Numbered from the stretch's first letter, positions 7,474 to 16,310 are shown. The stretch is 35,067 bases of DNA from Pedobacter cryoconitis (GCF_003259615.1 NZ_QLLR01000045.1:1-35067), one strand, 5' to 3'. Translations and numbers: made by a program. Notes: generated from the letters alone by a model not told the origin.

Positions 7474-8076
7474 ATGAAAAAAACGATCTCAATAATCGCC
7501 ATGGCCACGCTTTGCCTATTTTTCAGCGCACCATCCCAAGCTCAAACTGTAGCCTCTACATTTAAACCCGTCAAAATTGGAGGTAGAATCCCCGATGTAA
7601 CAATAACAAATGTCTACAATTATGAAAGTAAGAAAACCAATCTTTCTGATTTTAAAGCTAAACTGATCATTCTTGATTTCTGGGCAACCTCGTGTACATC
7701 TTGTCTGGCTAATTTTACAAAAACAGAAGAGCTACAAAAGAAATATGGAGGAGAGGTTCAGTTTATTAAAGTGACCAATCAGCCAAGAAAAGAAGTATTA
7801 TCTTTTCTGGAAAAACTCCATAAAACAGATCCATCAACTATTCCTGTAGTTACCAATGATTCAGCATTGTACCAATTATTTCCTCATATCAATCTTCCGC
7901 ATTATGTATGGTTGGATCAAACTGGTAAAGTCGTAGCAACGACAACCACCGAACAACTCACAGTAGAAAATATCGATCACTTTTTAAGCAATGATAACAT
8001 TGGAAATATGCACATGAAAGTGGATATGAATAATTATAAATCTTTGACCAGCTCACTAAAAAAAACAATAAAATGA
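7474..8076 (+). CDS. Secreted TlpA/thioredoxin-like protein
   Basis: This is a periplasmic thiol-disulfide protein. The signal peptide runs to about Ala23 (APSQA, then QT). The thioredoxin domain has the redox motif C74-T-S-C77 within DFWATSCTSC, and the conserved cis-proline region appears as INLPHYVWLDQTG. CTSC replaces the commoner CxPC, so the redox potential may differ. The first gene of an apparent operon, it overlaps the next gene by ATGA (8073-8076), so translation is coupled. The first 45 bases of the coding region recur at the start of the SusC gene (8638). The exact substrate is unknown; Bacteroidota often place such proteins beside SusCD systems. Confidence 0.9.
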   Translation: MKKTISIIAMATLCLFFSAPSQAQTVASTFKPVKIGGRIPDVTITNVYNYESKKTNLSDFKAKLIILDFWATSCTSCLANFTKTEELQKKYGGEVQFIKVTNQPRKEVLSFLEKLHKTDPSTIPVVTNDSALYQLFPHINLPHYVWLDQTGKVVATTTTEQLTVENIDHFLSNDNIGNMHMKVDMNNYKSLTSSLKKTIK

Positions 8077-8372
8077 AGGATTATATTAGAATATTAAATT
8101 ATCAGCCTCATACGGTTTCCAAGGAATTTATTGCTGACCCGAACAGAGGTCTTAATACCTTTTTCAGTTTTCATCCATTAACAGAGGTTAGACAGAAGCT
8201 TCATTTGTTACTTCGGGCATGGTTACGCCAGGTTAATGTGTATGCGGAACCTTCTGACATTTCTTCCATGTTACTTTTCCAGGAGCAGCTTATTGAATTC
8301 ATGGAAGTCTCTTATGTAAAAGGGGTGAAGGACGGTTATTTACCAAAACCAGTAAACCACCCAAAGAATTAA
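8073..8372 (+). CDS. Small hypothetical protein coupled to the thioredoxin gene
   Basis: The 99-residue protein starts on the ATGA overlap with the preceding TlpA-like gene. It has no signal peptide, membrane segment or cysteine. It is probably cytoplasmic and helical (EVRQKLHLLLRAWLRQVNVY; LLFQEQLIEFMEVSYVKGVK). I do not recognise the family. The tight coupling makes it a real gene and suggests that it is made in proportion to the thioredoxin protein. A hairpin at 8378-8429 follows directly. Confidence 0.75.
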   Translation: MKDYIRILNYQPHTVSKEFIADPNRGLNTFFSFHPLTEVRQKLHLLLRAWLRQVNVYAEPSDISSMLLFQEQLIEFMEVSYVKGVKDGYLPKPVNHPKN

Positions 8373-8377
8373 AATCT

Positions 8378-8429
8378 ACAAAGCGGGCGGCCTAATAAAC
8401 AGAGGTTTTGGTAGTGCCGCCTGCTTTGT
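8378..8429. terminator. Hairpin after the small hypothetical gene
   Basis: The arms at 8378-8391 (ACAAAGCGGGCGGC) and 8416-8429 pair over 14 positions with one G-U in RNA, around a 24-base loop. The tail is TTAACG, not a T run. It may be a weak terminator or an mRNA stability/processing element separating the TlpA genes from SusC. Confidence 0.55.
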
Positions 8430-8637
8430 TTAACGAGTAGAAACTATTTCCAATACCAGCCTCTGATCAGAGCTAACACCAATACCATCACTTTGTCTTG
8501 ATACCAAGATATCAGTACATCAATAATGCTAACCAATAAAACCAATATCTCAAAAGCCCTATGAAACACGCGTAAAACTATCACTGACAACTTGATACCT
8601 GCTTAAAATCAATGCAGGATTCACAAAACCAATTCAC
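8430..8637. other. Gap before SusC
   Basis: No gene is seen. CTTGATACC occurs twice (about 8498 and 8591), and there are small inverted repeats TGATA/TATCA and CCTGC/GCAGG. No convincing promoter of the TTG-N20-TAnnTTTG type was found before SusC. Confidence 0.4.
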
Positions 8638-11600
8638 ATGAAAAAAACGATCTCAATAATCGCTATGGCCGCGCTTTGGCTAAAATTCAGGAATCCTTAC
8701 CAGATCAGAACCTTTCTTTTGCTGGTAATAACCTTGCTCAGTTCACCCCAATACAACCTGTTCGCACAAACAAGCGTACAGCTCATTACTGGAACCGTAA
8801 CCGACACCTACGGTAAACCATTACCGGGAGCAACTGTAAGAATAACCAATACGAATACCTCAACTTTAACAGACAAGGAAGGACGTTTTACCATTAAAAC
8901 TGCTACCCAATCCGGCATCTTAACCATAACTTTCATTTCCTTCAAAACCAGCGAAATCCCGTTTAATCCTTCCATCAAATACCCTTTAAAAATCATCCTG
9001 GAAACCAATGAATCTACTTTAAACGAAGTCCAGGTAATAGGTTACGGGCAAACCACTAAAAGGCTCAATACAGGAAGCATATCTGCCATTACTGCTGTAC
9101 AAATTGAAAAACAGCCAGTAGCAAATATCCTGTCTGCTTTATCTGGTAGAATGCCAGGGGTATTTGTGCAAACTACAAATGGCCTGCCGGGTGGTAATAT
9201 CAATGTCCAGATTAGGGGTAAAGGATCTATTGCTGCGGGCACAAATCCTTTATACATTATTGATGGCGTACCTATGGATGCAAACGCTGCGGGATTAAGT
9301 GCTGCTATAGGCGCTTCAAATATTGCCGGAGCGCTCAGTCCTTTAAACAGTTTAAACCCTGCTGATATTGAAAGTATCACGGTTTTAAAAGATGCAGATG
9401 CAACCGCAATATATGGGAGCAGGGCAACAAATGGTGTCGTTTTAATTACTACTAAAAAAGGAAAATCTGGTAAAACCCAAATTGAACTCAATGTTTCGCA
9501 GGGGATTAATCAGGTTGCCAATTATCCGCGGTTGCTTAATCTGGATCAATATTTACAAATTAGAAGAGAGGCTTTTGCTAACGATGGCAAGATTCCTTCG
9601 AGTGACCCCAATTCTGCAAACTATGCTCCCGATTTAACGGTATGGAGCCAAACGGAATCTACGGATTGGGCCAAACACTTTTTAGGAAATACGGGCCAGA
9701 TGAGTAATATGCAGTTAAGCATATCGGGCGGGGATGAAAGTACTAATTTCAACTTTGGTGGTAATTACCGTACCGAGGGCACTATTTTGCCGGGGAACAG
9801 CAATTATAAACGTGGTGGTTTACGGGCAACATTCCAGCATACTTCAAAGAATAAAAAGTTCTATCTCCAGTTTGCGAATTCTTTAAATCTGGATGCTCAT
9901 AGTTTGTATAATCCAAGCCTGAGTTTTTCTGCGGGTTTATTATTGCCTCCAAATTATCCTGTTTATGAATCTCCGGGTGTATTTAACTGGTATGCGGGTA
10001 CAAATCCTACCGCTGAGATTAATGCACGTTCAAAGACAAGGACGGATAATACAATTAGCAATGTATTGATGAGGTATACGGTTTTACCTGATTTAGCATT
10101 CAGGGTAAGTGCGGGTTATAATAAGAATAACCTAAACCAGGTGCAGCTTTATCCGGCAAGATCTCTTTATCCGGGAACTGATAGCTACTCGATTTTTGGG
10201 ATAAATAGTAATCGTTCTGTGATTTTTGAACCTCAGGTTGATTATGTAAGGTCTTTTAAGGATAGCAGGGTTTCGCTGTTGCTTGGTGGAACGTATCAGA
10301 ATAAGGTTACTGAGGGACAGCTGATTAGTGGGACTGGTTTTAGCAATGAGGGGTTGATGGAAAATATGGCTTCTGCGGGAACGATTACTGCACGAACAAA
10401 TTCTTATACGCAGTACAAGTATGTTTCTGTTTTTGGCCGGATTAATTATGCGTGGAAGGACAGATATATCGTGAATGCGACAATGAGAAGGGACGGTTCA
10501 TCGAGGTTTGCGGATGGAAATCAGTTTGGCAATTTCGGTTCTGTAGGTGCTGCGTGGTTATTTGCTGATGAGCCCTGGGTTAAAAACAAGCTGAGTTTTT
10601 TAAGCTACGGGAAGTTAAGGAGCAGTTATGGGTTGACGGGGAATGATCAGATTACGGATTATCAGTATTTGTCTACTTATGGGAATGGGGGAAGTCCGTA
10701 TCAGGGGGTGATTGGTTTAGTGCCTTCACGGATTTCGAATGCTAATTTTCATTGGGAAACGACAAGGAAGCTGGAGTTTGCTGTTGAGCTGGGGTTCCTG
10801 AAGAACAGGATTTTGCTGAATGTGAATCATTATAGGAATAGTAGTGATGACCAGCTGGTGAATTATGCGATTCCGCGAATGACTGGTTTTGCAAGTTATC
10901 AGGCGAATTTACCTGCTGTGATTAGGAATACGGGCTGGGAGTTTGAGTTGAATACAAGGAATGTGGAGGGGAAACTTTTCAACTGGACGAGTTCTTTTAA
11001 TATCACGGTGCCAAAGACGTTGTTGAAGAGTTTTGAGGGGTTTGAGAGTTCTAGTTATGCGCAGACTTTGCAGTTGGGTTATGATATTTCAAGGGTTTAC
11101 GGGACGCAGTTGACGGTTGATCCGGCTACGGGGAAAGCGGTGTATGGTACTGCTCCGGGTTCTGCTAGTGTTTATGAGTATTTCACGATAGGGAAGCAGA
11201 CGCCTGATTTTTATGGTGGGTTAGGGAACACTTTCCAGTATGGGAATTGGAGCATGGATGTTTTCTTCCAGTTTGCAAAGCAGATGGGAAGGGGTGGGTT
11301 GCGTAATTCACCAGGGAGATTGACCAATAACTATATAGCAGTTTTGGAAAGGTGGCAATATTCAGGACAGGTCACCGATATTCCCAAAGCATCAACTGGT
11401 AATGATTCCAAATTCCAATATAGTCAGGCCAATTATTTCGATACTTCGTATTTGAGGCTTAAAAACGTAGGGCTTTCTTACAGTTTTCCTAAAAGGCTTC
11501 TGGAGCGTATCAATATGCAACAGTTAAGAGTATATGTTCAAGGACAAAACTTATTGACTTATTGGGATAAGAATGCCGCTATTCTCGACCCTGAATCTGG

Positions 11601-11673
11601 TGCTTTTAATAATGTTCAGAATAATATTCCACCTGTAAAGTCTTTTGTGATCGGTTTACAATTAACTCTTTAA
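8638..11673 (+). CDS. SusC/RagA-family TonB-linked outer-membrane transporter
   Basis: This is the outer-membrane pore of a SusCD nutrient importer, energised through TonB and capped by the SusD lipoprotein encoded next. Domains in order: signal peptide ending near FAQ (about 45), a CarboxypepD_reg-like domain (GTVTDTYGKPLPGATVRI, about 53-130), a TonB plug with the typical SITVLKDADATAIYGSRATN (about 247-266), and a long beta-barrel to the C-terminal GLQLTL. The length of 1011 is usual for SusC. The N-terminus is odd: its first 45 bases are nearly identical to the start of the TlpA gene at 7474, followed by a second hydrophobic core (RTFLLLVITLLSS). It looks like a signal-peptide fusion. Codon choice in about 10250-11330 is noticeably richer in G than the parts before and after. 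The substrate is unknown. Confidence 0.95.
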   Translation: MKKTISIIAMAALWLKFRNPYQIRTFLLLVITLLSSPQYNLFAQTSVQLITGTVTDTYGKPLPGATVRITNTNTSTLTDKEGRFTIKTATQSGILTITFISFKTSEIPFNPSIKYPLKIILETNESTLNEVQVIGYGQTTKRLNTGSISAITAVQIEKQPVANILSALSGRMPGVFVQTTNGLPGGNINVQIRGKGSIAAGTNPLYIIDGVPMDANAAGLSAAIGASNIAGALSPLNSLNPADIESITVLKDADATAIYGSRATNGVVLITTKKGKSGKTQIELNVSQGINQVANYPRLLNLDQYLQIRREAFANDGKIPSSDPNSANYAPDLTVWSQTESTDWAKHFLGNTGQMSNMQLSISGGDESTNFNFGGNYRTEGTILPGNSNYKRGGLRATFQHTSKNKKFYLQFANSLNLDAHSLYNPSLSFSAGLLLPPNYPVYESPGVFNWYAGTNPTAEINARSKTRTDNTISNVLMRYTVLPDLAFRVSAGYNKNNLNQVQLYPARSLYPGTDSYSIFGINSNRSVIFEPQVDYVRSFKDSRVSLLLGGTYQNKVTEGQLISGTGFSNEGLMENMASAGTITARTNSYTQYKYVSVFGRINYAWKDRYIVNATMRRDGSSRFADGNQFGNFGSVGAAWLFADEPWVKNKLSFLSYGKLRSSYGLTGNDQITDYQYLSTYGNGGSPYQGVIGLVPSRISNANFHWETTRKLEFAVELGFLKNRILLNVNHYRNSSDDQLVNYAIPRMTGFASYQANLPAVIRNTGWEFELNTRNVEGKLFNWTSSFNITVPKTLLKSFEGFESSSYAQTLQLGYDISRVYGTQLTVDPATGKAVYGTAPGSASVYEYFTIGKQTPDFYGGLGNTFQYGNWSMDVFFQFAKQMGRGGLRNSPGRLTNNYIAVLERWQYSGQVTDIPKASTGNDSKFQYSQANYFDTSYLRLKNVGLSYSFPKRLLERINMQQLRVYVQGQNLLTYWDKNAAILDPESGAFNNVQNNIPPVKSFVIGLQLTL

Positions 11674-11683
11674 TCAAAGAAAT

Positions 11684-13048
11684 ATGAGAAATATAAATAT
11701 GGCTATGCTGCTGTTTGTACCTGTAATTTTGATTTACGGCTGCAAGAAGATGATCATGGTCGAATCTCCAAAAAATCAATTAACAACCGATAAAGTTTTT
11801 GCTGATTCTACATCGGCATCGGCTGCATTATTAGGCGTGTATGCAAATTTTGAAAAGCAGTTTGATCCTGGCTACACTACTTATATAAGCTTGTATACAG
11901 ATGATATAGGCTATGTAGGCACAGATATAACTAATGCTGAATACTATGAAGGCCGGTTAACTGCAATTAATACGACCAATGAAAATATCTGGTCACGTTT
12001 ATACACTATTGTTTATCAATGTAATGATATCATATCGCAATTGCAGCATAATAACGCATTATCTAAATCATTAATAATCCAATTAACAAGTGAAGCCAGA
12101 TTCTTAAGGGCGTTTGCCTACTATTATCTGGTGAATTTGTATGGCGACGTCCCTTTAGTATTACAAACGGATATTGCGGTTACAGTAAAGGCCCCAAGGC
12201 GTGCTCAGAGCTTAGTTTATAGTCAAATGATGGATGACCTGACAGAGTCGAAGAAGGGGCTCTCATCTTCTTATATGGGGGCTGGCAAAGTACGTGCTAA
12301 TCAATTGGCAGCATCAGCATTGTTAGCACGCATATATCTTTATCAAAAGAATTGGGCTCTGGCAGAAAAGGAAGCTAATGCAGTAATTGGATCTGGTTTT
12401 TATACGCCGTTAGAAACACCTGCTAATGTTTTTAAAGCAAATAGCAAGGAAGCCATTTTACAGCTTTGGAATCAGAATGGTAATATAAGTAACGGTAGCA
12501 GTATTCCATCATCTACGGGAATACCTCAATACTTAATAACTTCAGATTTATACAATGCTTTTGAACCTGGTGATTTACGCAAAATCAATTGGATAGGCAC
12601 CAGAAATGTAATTACTGATGGAGTTAGCAAAAGCTACTATTATGGAGCTAAGTATAAAAACAGAACTGCAAATACAAGCAGTCCTGAATACTTAGTAGTA
12701 TTGCGGGTTGCTGAACAGTTTTTGATCAGAGCGGAAGCCCGTGCAATGACTGGTAATATTCCCGGTGCTATTGAGGATCTTAATAAAATAAGACAAAGAG
12801 CTGCATTAAGTCCATTACCTGTTTCTTTAAGCGCAGAGAATTGCCTGAATGCAATTATTAAGGAGAGAAGGGCAGAGCTGTTTATTGAAAATGGACACAG
12901 GTTTTTTGATCTGAAACGTAATGATCTGCTGAATATAGTGATGGGGAGTTACAAAACTGGCTGGCAAAATGGCATCAGCCCGTTATTCCCTATCCCCAAA
13001 AATGAAATTACCTATAATCGAAGTTTGATTCAGAACCCAGGGTATTAA
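11684..13048 (+). CDS. SusD/RagB-family nutrient-binding outer-membrane lipoprotein
   Basis: It is the surface lid and substrate-binding partner of the SusC pore. A lipoprotein signal ends at Cys20 (VILIYGC). The N-terminal SusD-like region includes LTTDKVFADSTSASAALLGVYANF, and TPR-like helices follow (EARFLRAFAYYYLVNLYGDV). The C-terminal RagB/SusD signature is clear: FLIRAEARAMTGN, AIEDLNKIRQRAAL, IIKERRAELFIENGHRFFDLKR, then FPIPKNEI. The length of 454 is typical. It lies 10 bases after SusC in the same operon. Ligand specificity cannot be read from sequence. Confidence 0.95.
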   Translation: MRNINMAMLLFVPVILIYGCKKMIMVESPKNQLTTDKVFADSTSASAALLGVYANFEKQFDPGYTTYISLYTDDIGYVGTDITNAEYYEGRLTAINTTNENIWSRLYTIVYQCNDIISQLQHNNALSKSLIIQLTSEARFLRAFAYYYLVNLYGDVPLVLQTDIAVTVKAPRRAQSLVYSQMMDDLTESKKGLSSSYMGAGKVRANQLAASALLARIYLYQKNWALAEKEANAVIGSGFYTPLETPANVFKANSKEAILQLWNQNGNISNGSSIPSSTGIPQYLITSDLYNAFEPGDLRKINWIGTRNVITDGVSKSYYYGAKYKNRTANTSSPEYLVVLRVAEQFLIRAEARAMTGNIPGAIEDLNKIRQRAALSPLPVSLSAENCLNAIIKERRAELFIENGHRFFDLKRNDLLNIVMGSYKTGWQNGISPLFPIPKNEITYNRSLIQNPGY

Positions 13049-13074
13049 GTCTTAATTTTTTAGAACATAAACAA

Positions 13075-14421
13075 ATGAATAATAGATTATTTAGAATAAT
13101 AGCTGTCAGCTTTTTAGTGATAGCTGGTTGTGGAACTGGTTTAGTCCAGTCTGTTAATGGACAGGTAATAGGAAGCAAGCTTCAAGACTTAAAAATCAAG
13201 GGGCCATTCATTATTGGTAACCAGAAATCTTCCGTGGCTGATTTATACAAGAAGGGCGGATTAATTATCAATTTTTGGGCAACATGGTGTGCGCCTTGTA
13301 TAAAGGAACAAAAGCTTCTCGATTCTTTAATACAGATTTATCCTGATTTATCTGTTTTATCGGTCACTTATGAGGATTCTGTAGCAGTTAGGCAGCATTT
13401 TGATAAAGTTGGATTACCGAAATCCAAATCAATGATACTTACTACAAATGATACGGTTTTTCATGATGCCTTTAAACATCGGGTAATCCCGCATAATATA
13501 TGGATTGACAAATCCGGGATAATTAAAGCAATTACGGGTGGAGACGAAATCACCGAAAAGAATGTAAAGGCTTTTTTGGATGGCAGTACGGATAAATTGG
13601 CCGTTAAGAGTGATGACCTTGACTTTGATTTTAAAAAAACATATCATGTTCCTGATAGTATGATACTTTTCCGTAGTTACATTTCGGGTTTTAACGAAAG
13701 AATAACTAGTGGGACGAATTTTGGTGGGGACAAAAAGGGAGAATTTAAGCGTTTGTTTGCTTGGAACAGACCAATTACACAATTTTTTTGGTTGGCTTAT
13801 ACACATCAGACTAATGACCGAATGAACTGGAACCTCATTGAACTGAAATCTTCTGACTCGACCAGGTTTATTCAGCCACGATTAGACAGACCTTTATTTG
13901 AGAGATCAAGATACAATACTGGAGAAGATTTCATTACGAGAGAACGAAGATGGAACAACGATAATCTTTACTGTTATGAATTAATCCTGTCTAAAAAAGC
14001 TCCTGTCATTAAATCTGTTGAATATATGTTCCCGGATCTGGAAAAGTTCTTTAATGTGAAGGCATCGATAAGAAAAAAGAGGATAATGACTAATGTGGTT
14101 TTTTTAGATAGATCAAAATTGAAGAATCTACCGATATCAAAAGGTGAGAAACCAAGTATCAGGTCAAACAATGAAATTTTTAAAGTAAAAAATGTAACAA
14201 TAGATAATATGTTGAATTATATCCTGGAAGCATTTACTGATAATGTTCCTTACATAAATGAAACGGGGTATAATGGGGGACTAAGTTTCGAAATAATTAG
14301 TAAAACTGGCTCTTTAAATTTATCGGATATATGGGCTAAATTAAGCGAGTTTGGAATCATTAAAATAGAAAAGAAACGGTCTTATCCGATTTTAGTGCTT
14401 GAGGATTTAAGCCATCCCTAG
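13075..14421 (+). CDS. TlpA-family thioredoxin protein with long C-terminal extension
   Basis: It has an export signal, either lipoprotein at Cys19 (VIAGC) or cleaved after VNGQ near 30. A TlpA/AhpC-type domain (about 31-170) carries the redox motif W-C72-A-P-C75 within INFWATWCAPC. The following 270 residues are not a thioredoxin domain. They contain an aromatic and charged segment and a C-terminal repeat-like part (VKNVTIDNMLNYILEAF; SLNLSDIWAKLSEFGI) reminiscent of the extensions on TlpA proteins in SusCD loci. It lies 26 bases after SusD and ends the operon before a perfect palindrome. It probably reduces or isomerises disulfides in the imported ligand or in the transport proteins; this is inference. 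Confidence 0.88.
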   Translation: MNNRLFRIIAVSFLVIAGCGTGLVQSVNGQVIGSKLQDLKIKGPFIIGNQKSSVADLYKKGGLIINFWATWCAPCIKEQKLLDSLIQIYPDLSVLSVTYEDSVAVRQHFDKVGLPKSKSMILTTNDTVFHDAFKHRVIPHNIWIDKSGIIKAITGGDEITEKNVKAFLDGSTDKLAVKSDDLDFDFKKTYHVPDSMILFRSYISGFNERITSGTNFGGDKKGEFKRLFAWNRPITQFFWLAYTHQTNDRMNWNLIELKSSDSTRFIQPRLDRPLFERSRYNTGEDFITRERRWNNDNLYCYELILSKKAPVIKSVEYMFPDLEKFFNVKASIRKKRIMTNVVFLDRSKLKNLPISKGEKPSIRSNNEIFKVKNVTIDNMLNYILEAFTDNVPYINETGYNGGLSFEIISKTGSLNLSDIWAKLSEFGIIKIEKKRSYPILVLEDLSHP

Positions 14422-14436
14422 CTTAATAATTTCTAA

Positions 14437-14468
14437 ATACTCAATGCAGCAATTGCTGCATTGAGTAT
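14437..14468. terminator. Perfect bidirectional terminator palindrome
   Basis: A 32-base perfect palindrome (ATACTCAATGCAGC, AATT, and its complement) separates the converging TlpA gene (+) and DUF6520 gene (-). It lies 15 bases after the first and 34 bases after the second. It can serve both strands. Confidence 0.8.
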
Positions 14469-14502
14469 AAATCAAATTGTGGTAATGATATAGAGCCAAT
14501 GA

Positions 14503-14775
14503 TTAGTTGTTGAGTTTAATGCTGGCTACAGGTGCCCCTTGTCCCGAAGAAAGTTCACCTCTTGCACATATTACTGCATTACCATTACAACCGAAATAAT
14601 CCTGTGCTTCCATAACGGTTTTATTATCCAATGTGCCTGAATGAAGAGGACCTGAACCATTCCAGTCATATTTTGGCTCATCTACTCTTGGATTGTTTGC
14701 AACTTTTGTAGCGAATGCTCCGCTTATGCCGGCCACTAGTGCAATGGCCAGCATGGTGTTTTTTAAGACTAACAT
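14503..14775 (-). CDS. DUF6520-type small secreted protein
   Basis: The 90-residue protein has a clear signal peptide (LKNTMLAIALVAGISGAFAT) and a mature part of about 67 residues with a cysteine pair C63/C70 in YFGCNGNAVICARGE. This layout fits the DUF6520 family of Bacteroidota, whose members typically sit next to MauE/DoxX-like genes. The role is unknown. It follows the MauE-like gene by 39 bases on the same strand, so it is probably co-transcribed, and its cysteines may be a substrate of that membrane protein. Confidence 0.8.
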   Translation of the reverse strand: MLVLKNTMLAIALVAGISGAFATKVANNPRVDEPKYDWNGSGPLHSGTLDNKTVMEAQDYFGCNGNAVICARGELSSGQGAPVASIKLNN

Positions 14776-14814
14776 AATTTTAAGATTTTATTGAGAAATT
14801 CTGTTAATTGTAAT

Positions 14815-15261
14815 CTATTCGTGGGACCCTGGGAATATTCGAGATTTTGGTTTATAAATAGTTGGCAGTATAGAGATAATCATAAATACTGCGTTAAAAA
14901 CAAGATGTGTTTTCCAGCCCATTTGTGAGATAATTCCTCCGCAGGTGCAGGGAAGTTTTTCTCCTGTTAGCAGCATTGTTGTGATGTATATTTCAAATAC
15001 CAGCAGTAACAGGAATGAAGCGTATAACCCTTTAATCCTTAAGTTATCTTTGCATAACATCCAGACAATAACAAGCTCTATAGCGGGTATTAAAATACCT
15101 AATAATGGAGCTAACAAAGCAACAGCTTGCATTTGAACCAATTTTAGCTGAAATACAAATTTGTCGTATTCCAGGATCTTGGAAACTGCTGTATACCCGA
15201 ACAGTAATATCAGGAGTACAGCTGCGATTATTTGTAGGCTATTTGCACTTAGATTTTTCAT
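14815..15261 (-). CDS. MauE/DoxX-type redox membrane protein
   Basis: This inner-membrane protein of 148 residues has about four membrane segments: IIAAVLLILLFGYTAVSKIL (11-30), LLAPLLGILIPAIELVIVWM (49-68), a segment at about 79-98, and a segment at about 119-137. Between the third and fourth segments it has PCTCGGI with C105 and C107. MauE-like proteins are thought to feed electrons or disulfides to extracytoplasmic thioredoxin-like proteins. The DUF6520 gene lies 39 bases downstream, and two TlpA-like genes lie on the opposite strand nearby. The pairing suggests a thiol-redox module. No vitamin K reductase domain is present. Confidence 0.82.
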   Translation of the reverse strand: MKNLSANSLQIIAAVLLILLFGYTAVSKILEYDKFVFQLKLVQMQAVALLAPLLGILIPAIELVIVWMLCKDNLRIKGLYASFLLLLVFEIYITTMLLTGEKLPCTCGGIISQMGWKTHLVFNAVFMIISILPTIYKPKSRIFPGSHE

Positions 15262-15308
15262 GTCCGTTTGTATTTGGTTATACTAAGTTCGGACGATTTT
15301 TAAGAATT

Positions 15309-15352
15309 AAAGGGAAGAAATCTTACCATCGGTGGTAAGATTTCTTCCCTTT
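15309..15352. terminator. Very strong bidirectional hairpin
   Basis: Arms 15309-15328 (AAAGGGAAGAAATCTTACCA) and 15333-15352 pair perfectly over 20 bp with a TCGG loop. The flanks are T-rich on the plus side (TTTTTAT) and A-rich on the other, so it can end transcription in both directions. No gene ends on it, apart from a possible remnant to its right. Confidence 0.75.
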
Positions 15353-15611
15353 TTATCATAAATGTATTGCATCCAGCCATCAGATGGTGCAGAGGTCCTC
15401 AAGTGTTCGGGATTGCCTATTCCTTTATTGCACAACCAGAGGTAGCAGTACAGGAAGGAGCAGGATTGGCGATTGTTACTGCTGTATCTATCGTTAAAGA
15501 TAGATACAGCAAATGACCGGTAATTATAATCAATAGAAATTTGTTAAAAAAAGATTGGATCTTTACTACGTAAAATCCGGGTCTTATAAATAATTCGTTT
15601 AGAAAAATAAT
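15353..15611. other. Gap between hairpins with a possible gene remnant
   Basis: No full gene is supported. From a GTG at 15403 to a stop at 15514-15516 one plus-strand frame gives 37 residues, VFGIAYSFIAQPEVAVQ then EGAGLAIVTAVSIVKDRYSK. The composition is that of a hydrophobic peptide or the tail of a membrane protein, and the frame is open further upstream without an ATG. A second hairpin (15480-15511) falls inside its last codons. The two hairpins suggest a small transcribed unit or the end of a lost gene. Confidence 0.3.
15480..15511. terminator. Second hairpin in the gap
   Basis: TGCTGTATCTATC (15480-15492) pairs perfectly with 15499-15511 around the loop GTTAAA. There is no T run on the plus side. 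It may be a terminator or an mRNA stability element. Confidence 0.5.
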
Positions 15612-16310
15612 ATGAGTGAAATAGGGGTGCAGTATGCTAAGATTGTTGAAGCCAAAAAATATTCATTTTTAATTCTTACTTACTTTTTAGGGGGAACGTT
15701 TTTATCGGCATTTGTGGCCTGGCAATTGCACAACCCAGGTATATTGTTAGTCGGCTTCTTAATTTTTGGTATTTGCCCGATAATATTTAAGAAGTATTAT
15801 AGAAGACCTTTTGTGAAAAAGGTCAGCGTAGAATGTAGTGATAGCTACTTCGAGGTTAATGTTTTTGATTCGAAAAAAGATGAGGTAGTGAGCACCCATA
15901 AGTATTTTTACAATGAAATTAATTCTTATAGAACTTTTGAATCCACTACTGAACGTTCTTCTCAACTGAAAATATGGCCAAGAGAAGGAGGCAGTGTGAA
16001 TTATATTTTTGTTGAGGAAAATTACGGGGAAGGAGATTCTCTTCTTAGCATTATTGTCAAACGAATAATGGGCTATAATGAAATTAGTTATCCGGAAAAC
16101 AAGATCTCATTAAAAAAAAGTTTATTTGCCACAAATATTGGTACTTACATCATTATTTTATTGGTAATAGGCTGGATTTGTCTCCTCATTTTTCAAATTG
16201 CTTATAAACAGAAATCAATCCCATTATCTGTAATTGGGGGAATAATGCTTTTCTTACAGCTATTAATTCAACGAAAAAAGGATATTGCAACGTATGAAGC
16301 TAATAAGTAA
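15612..16310 (+). CDS. Integral membrane protein of unknown function
   Basis: The 232-residue protein has two membrane segments near the N-terminus (FLILTYFLGGTFLSAFVAW, 19-37; GILLVGFLIFGICPIIF, 43-59) and two near the C-terminus (TYIIILLVIGWICLLIFQIA, 177-196; SVIGGIMLFLQLLI). They enclose a soluble domain of about 110 residues rich in beta-type segments (VSVECSDSYFEVNVFDSKKD). The architecture resembles PH-domain-like (bPH) membrane proteins, but no diagnostic motif is present and I do not assign a family. It stands alone; the next gene converges from the other strand. Confidence 0.75.
   Translation: MSEIGVQYAKIVEAKKYSFLILTYFLGGTFLSAFVAWQLHNPGILLVGFLIFGICPIIFKKYYRRPFVKKVSVECSDSYFEVNVFDSKKDEVVSTHKYFYNEINSYRTFESTTERSSQLKIWPREGGSVNYIFVEENYGEGDSLLSIIVKRIMGYNEISYPENKISLKKSLFATNIGTYIIILLVIGWICLLIFQIAYKQKSIPLSVIGGIMLFLQLLIQRKKDIATYEANK

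Noticed and set aside
9042..9491. 149-codon minus-strand frame inside SusC
   Set aside because: It is antisense to a clear SusC plug domain, and its hydrophobic composition is what the reverse frame of such a domain gives.
13429..13806. 125-codon minus-strand frame inside the second TlpA-like gene
   Set aside because: It is a shadow of a well-supported gene, with no family motif.
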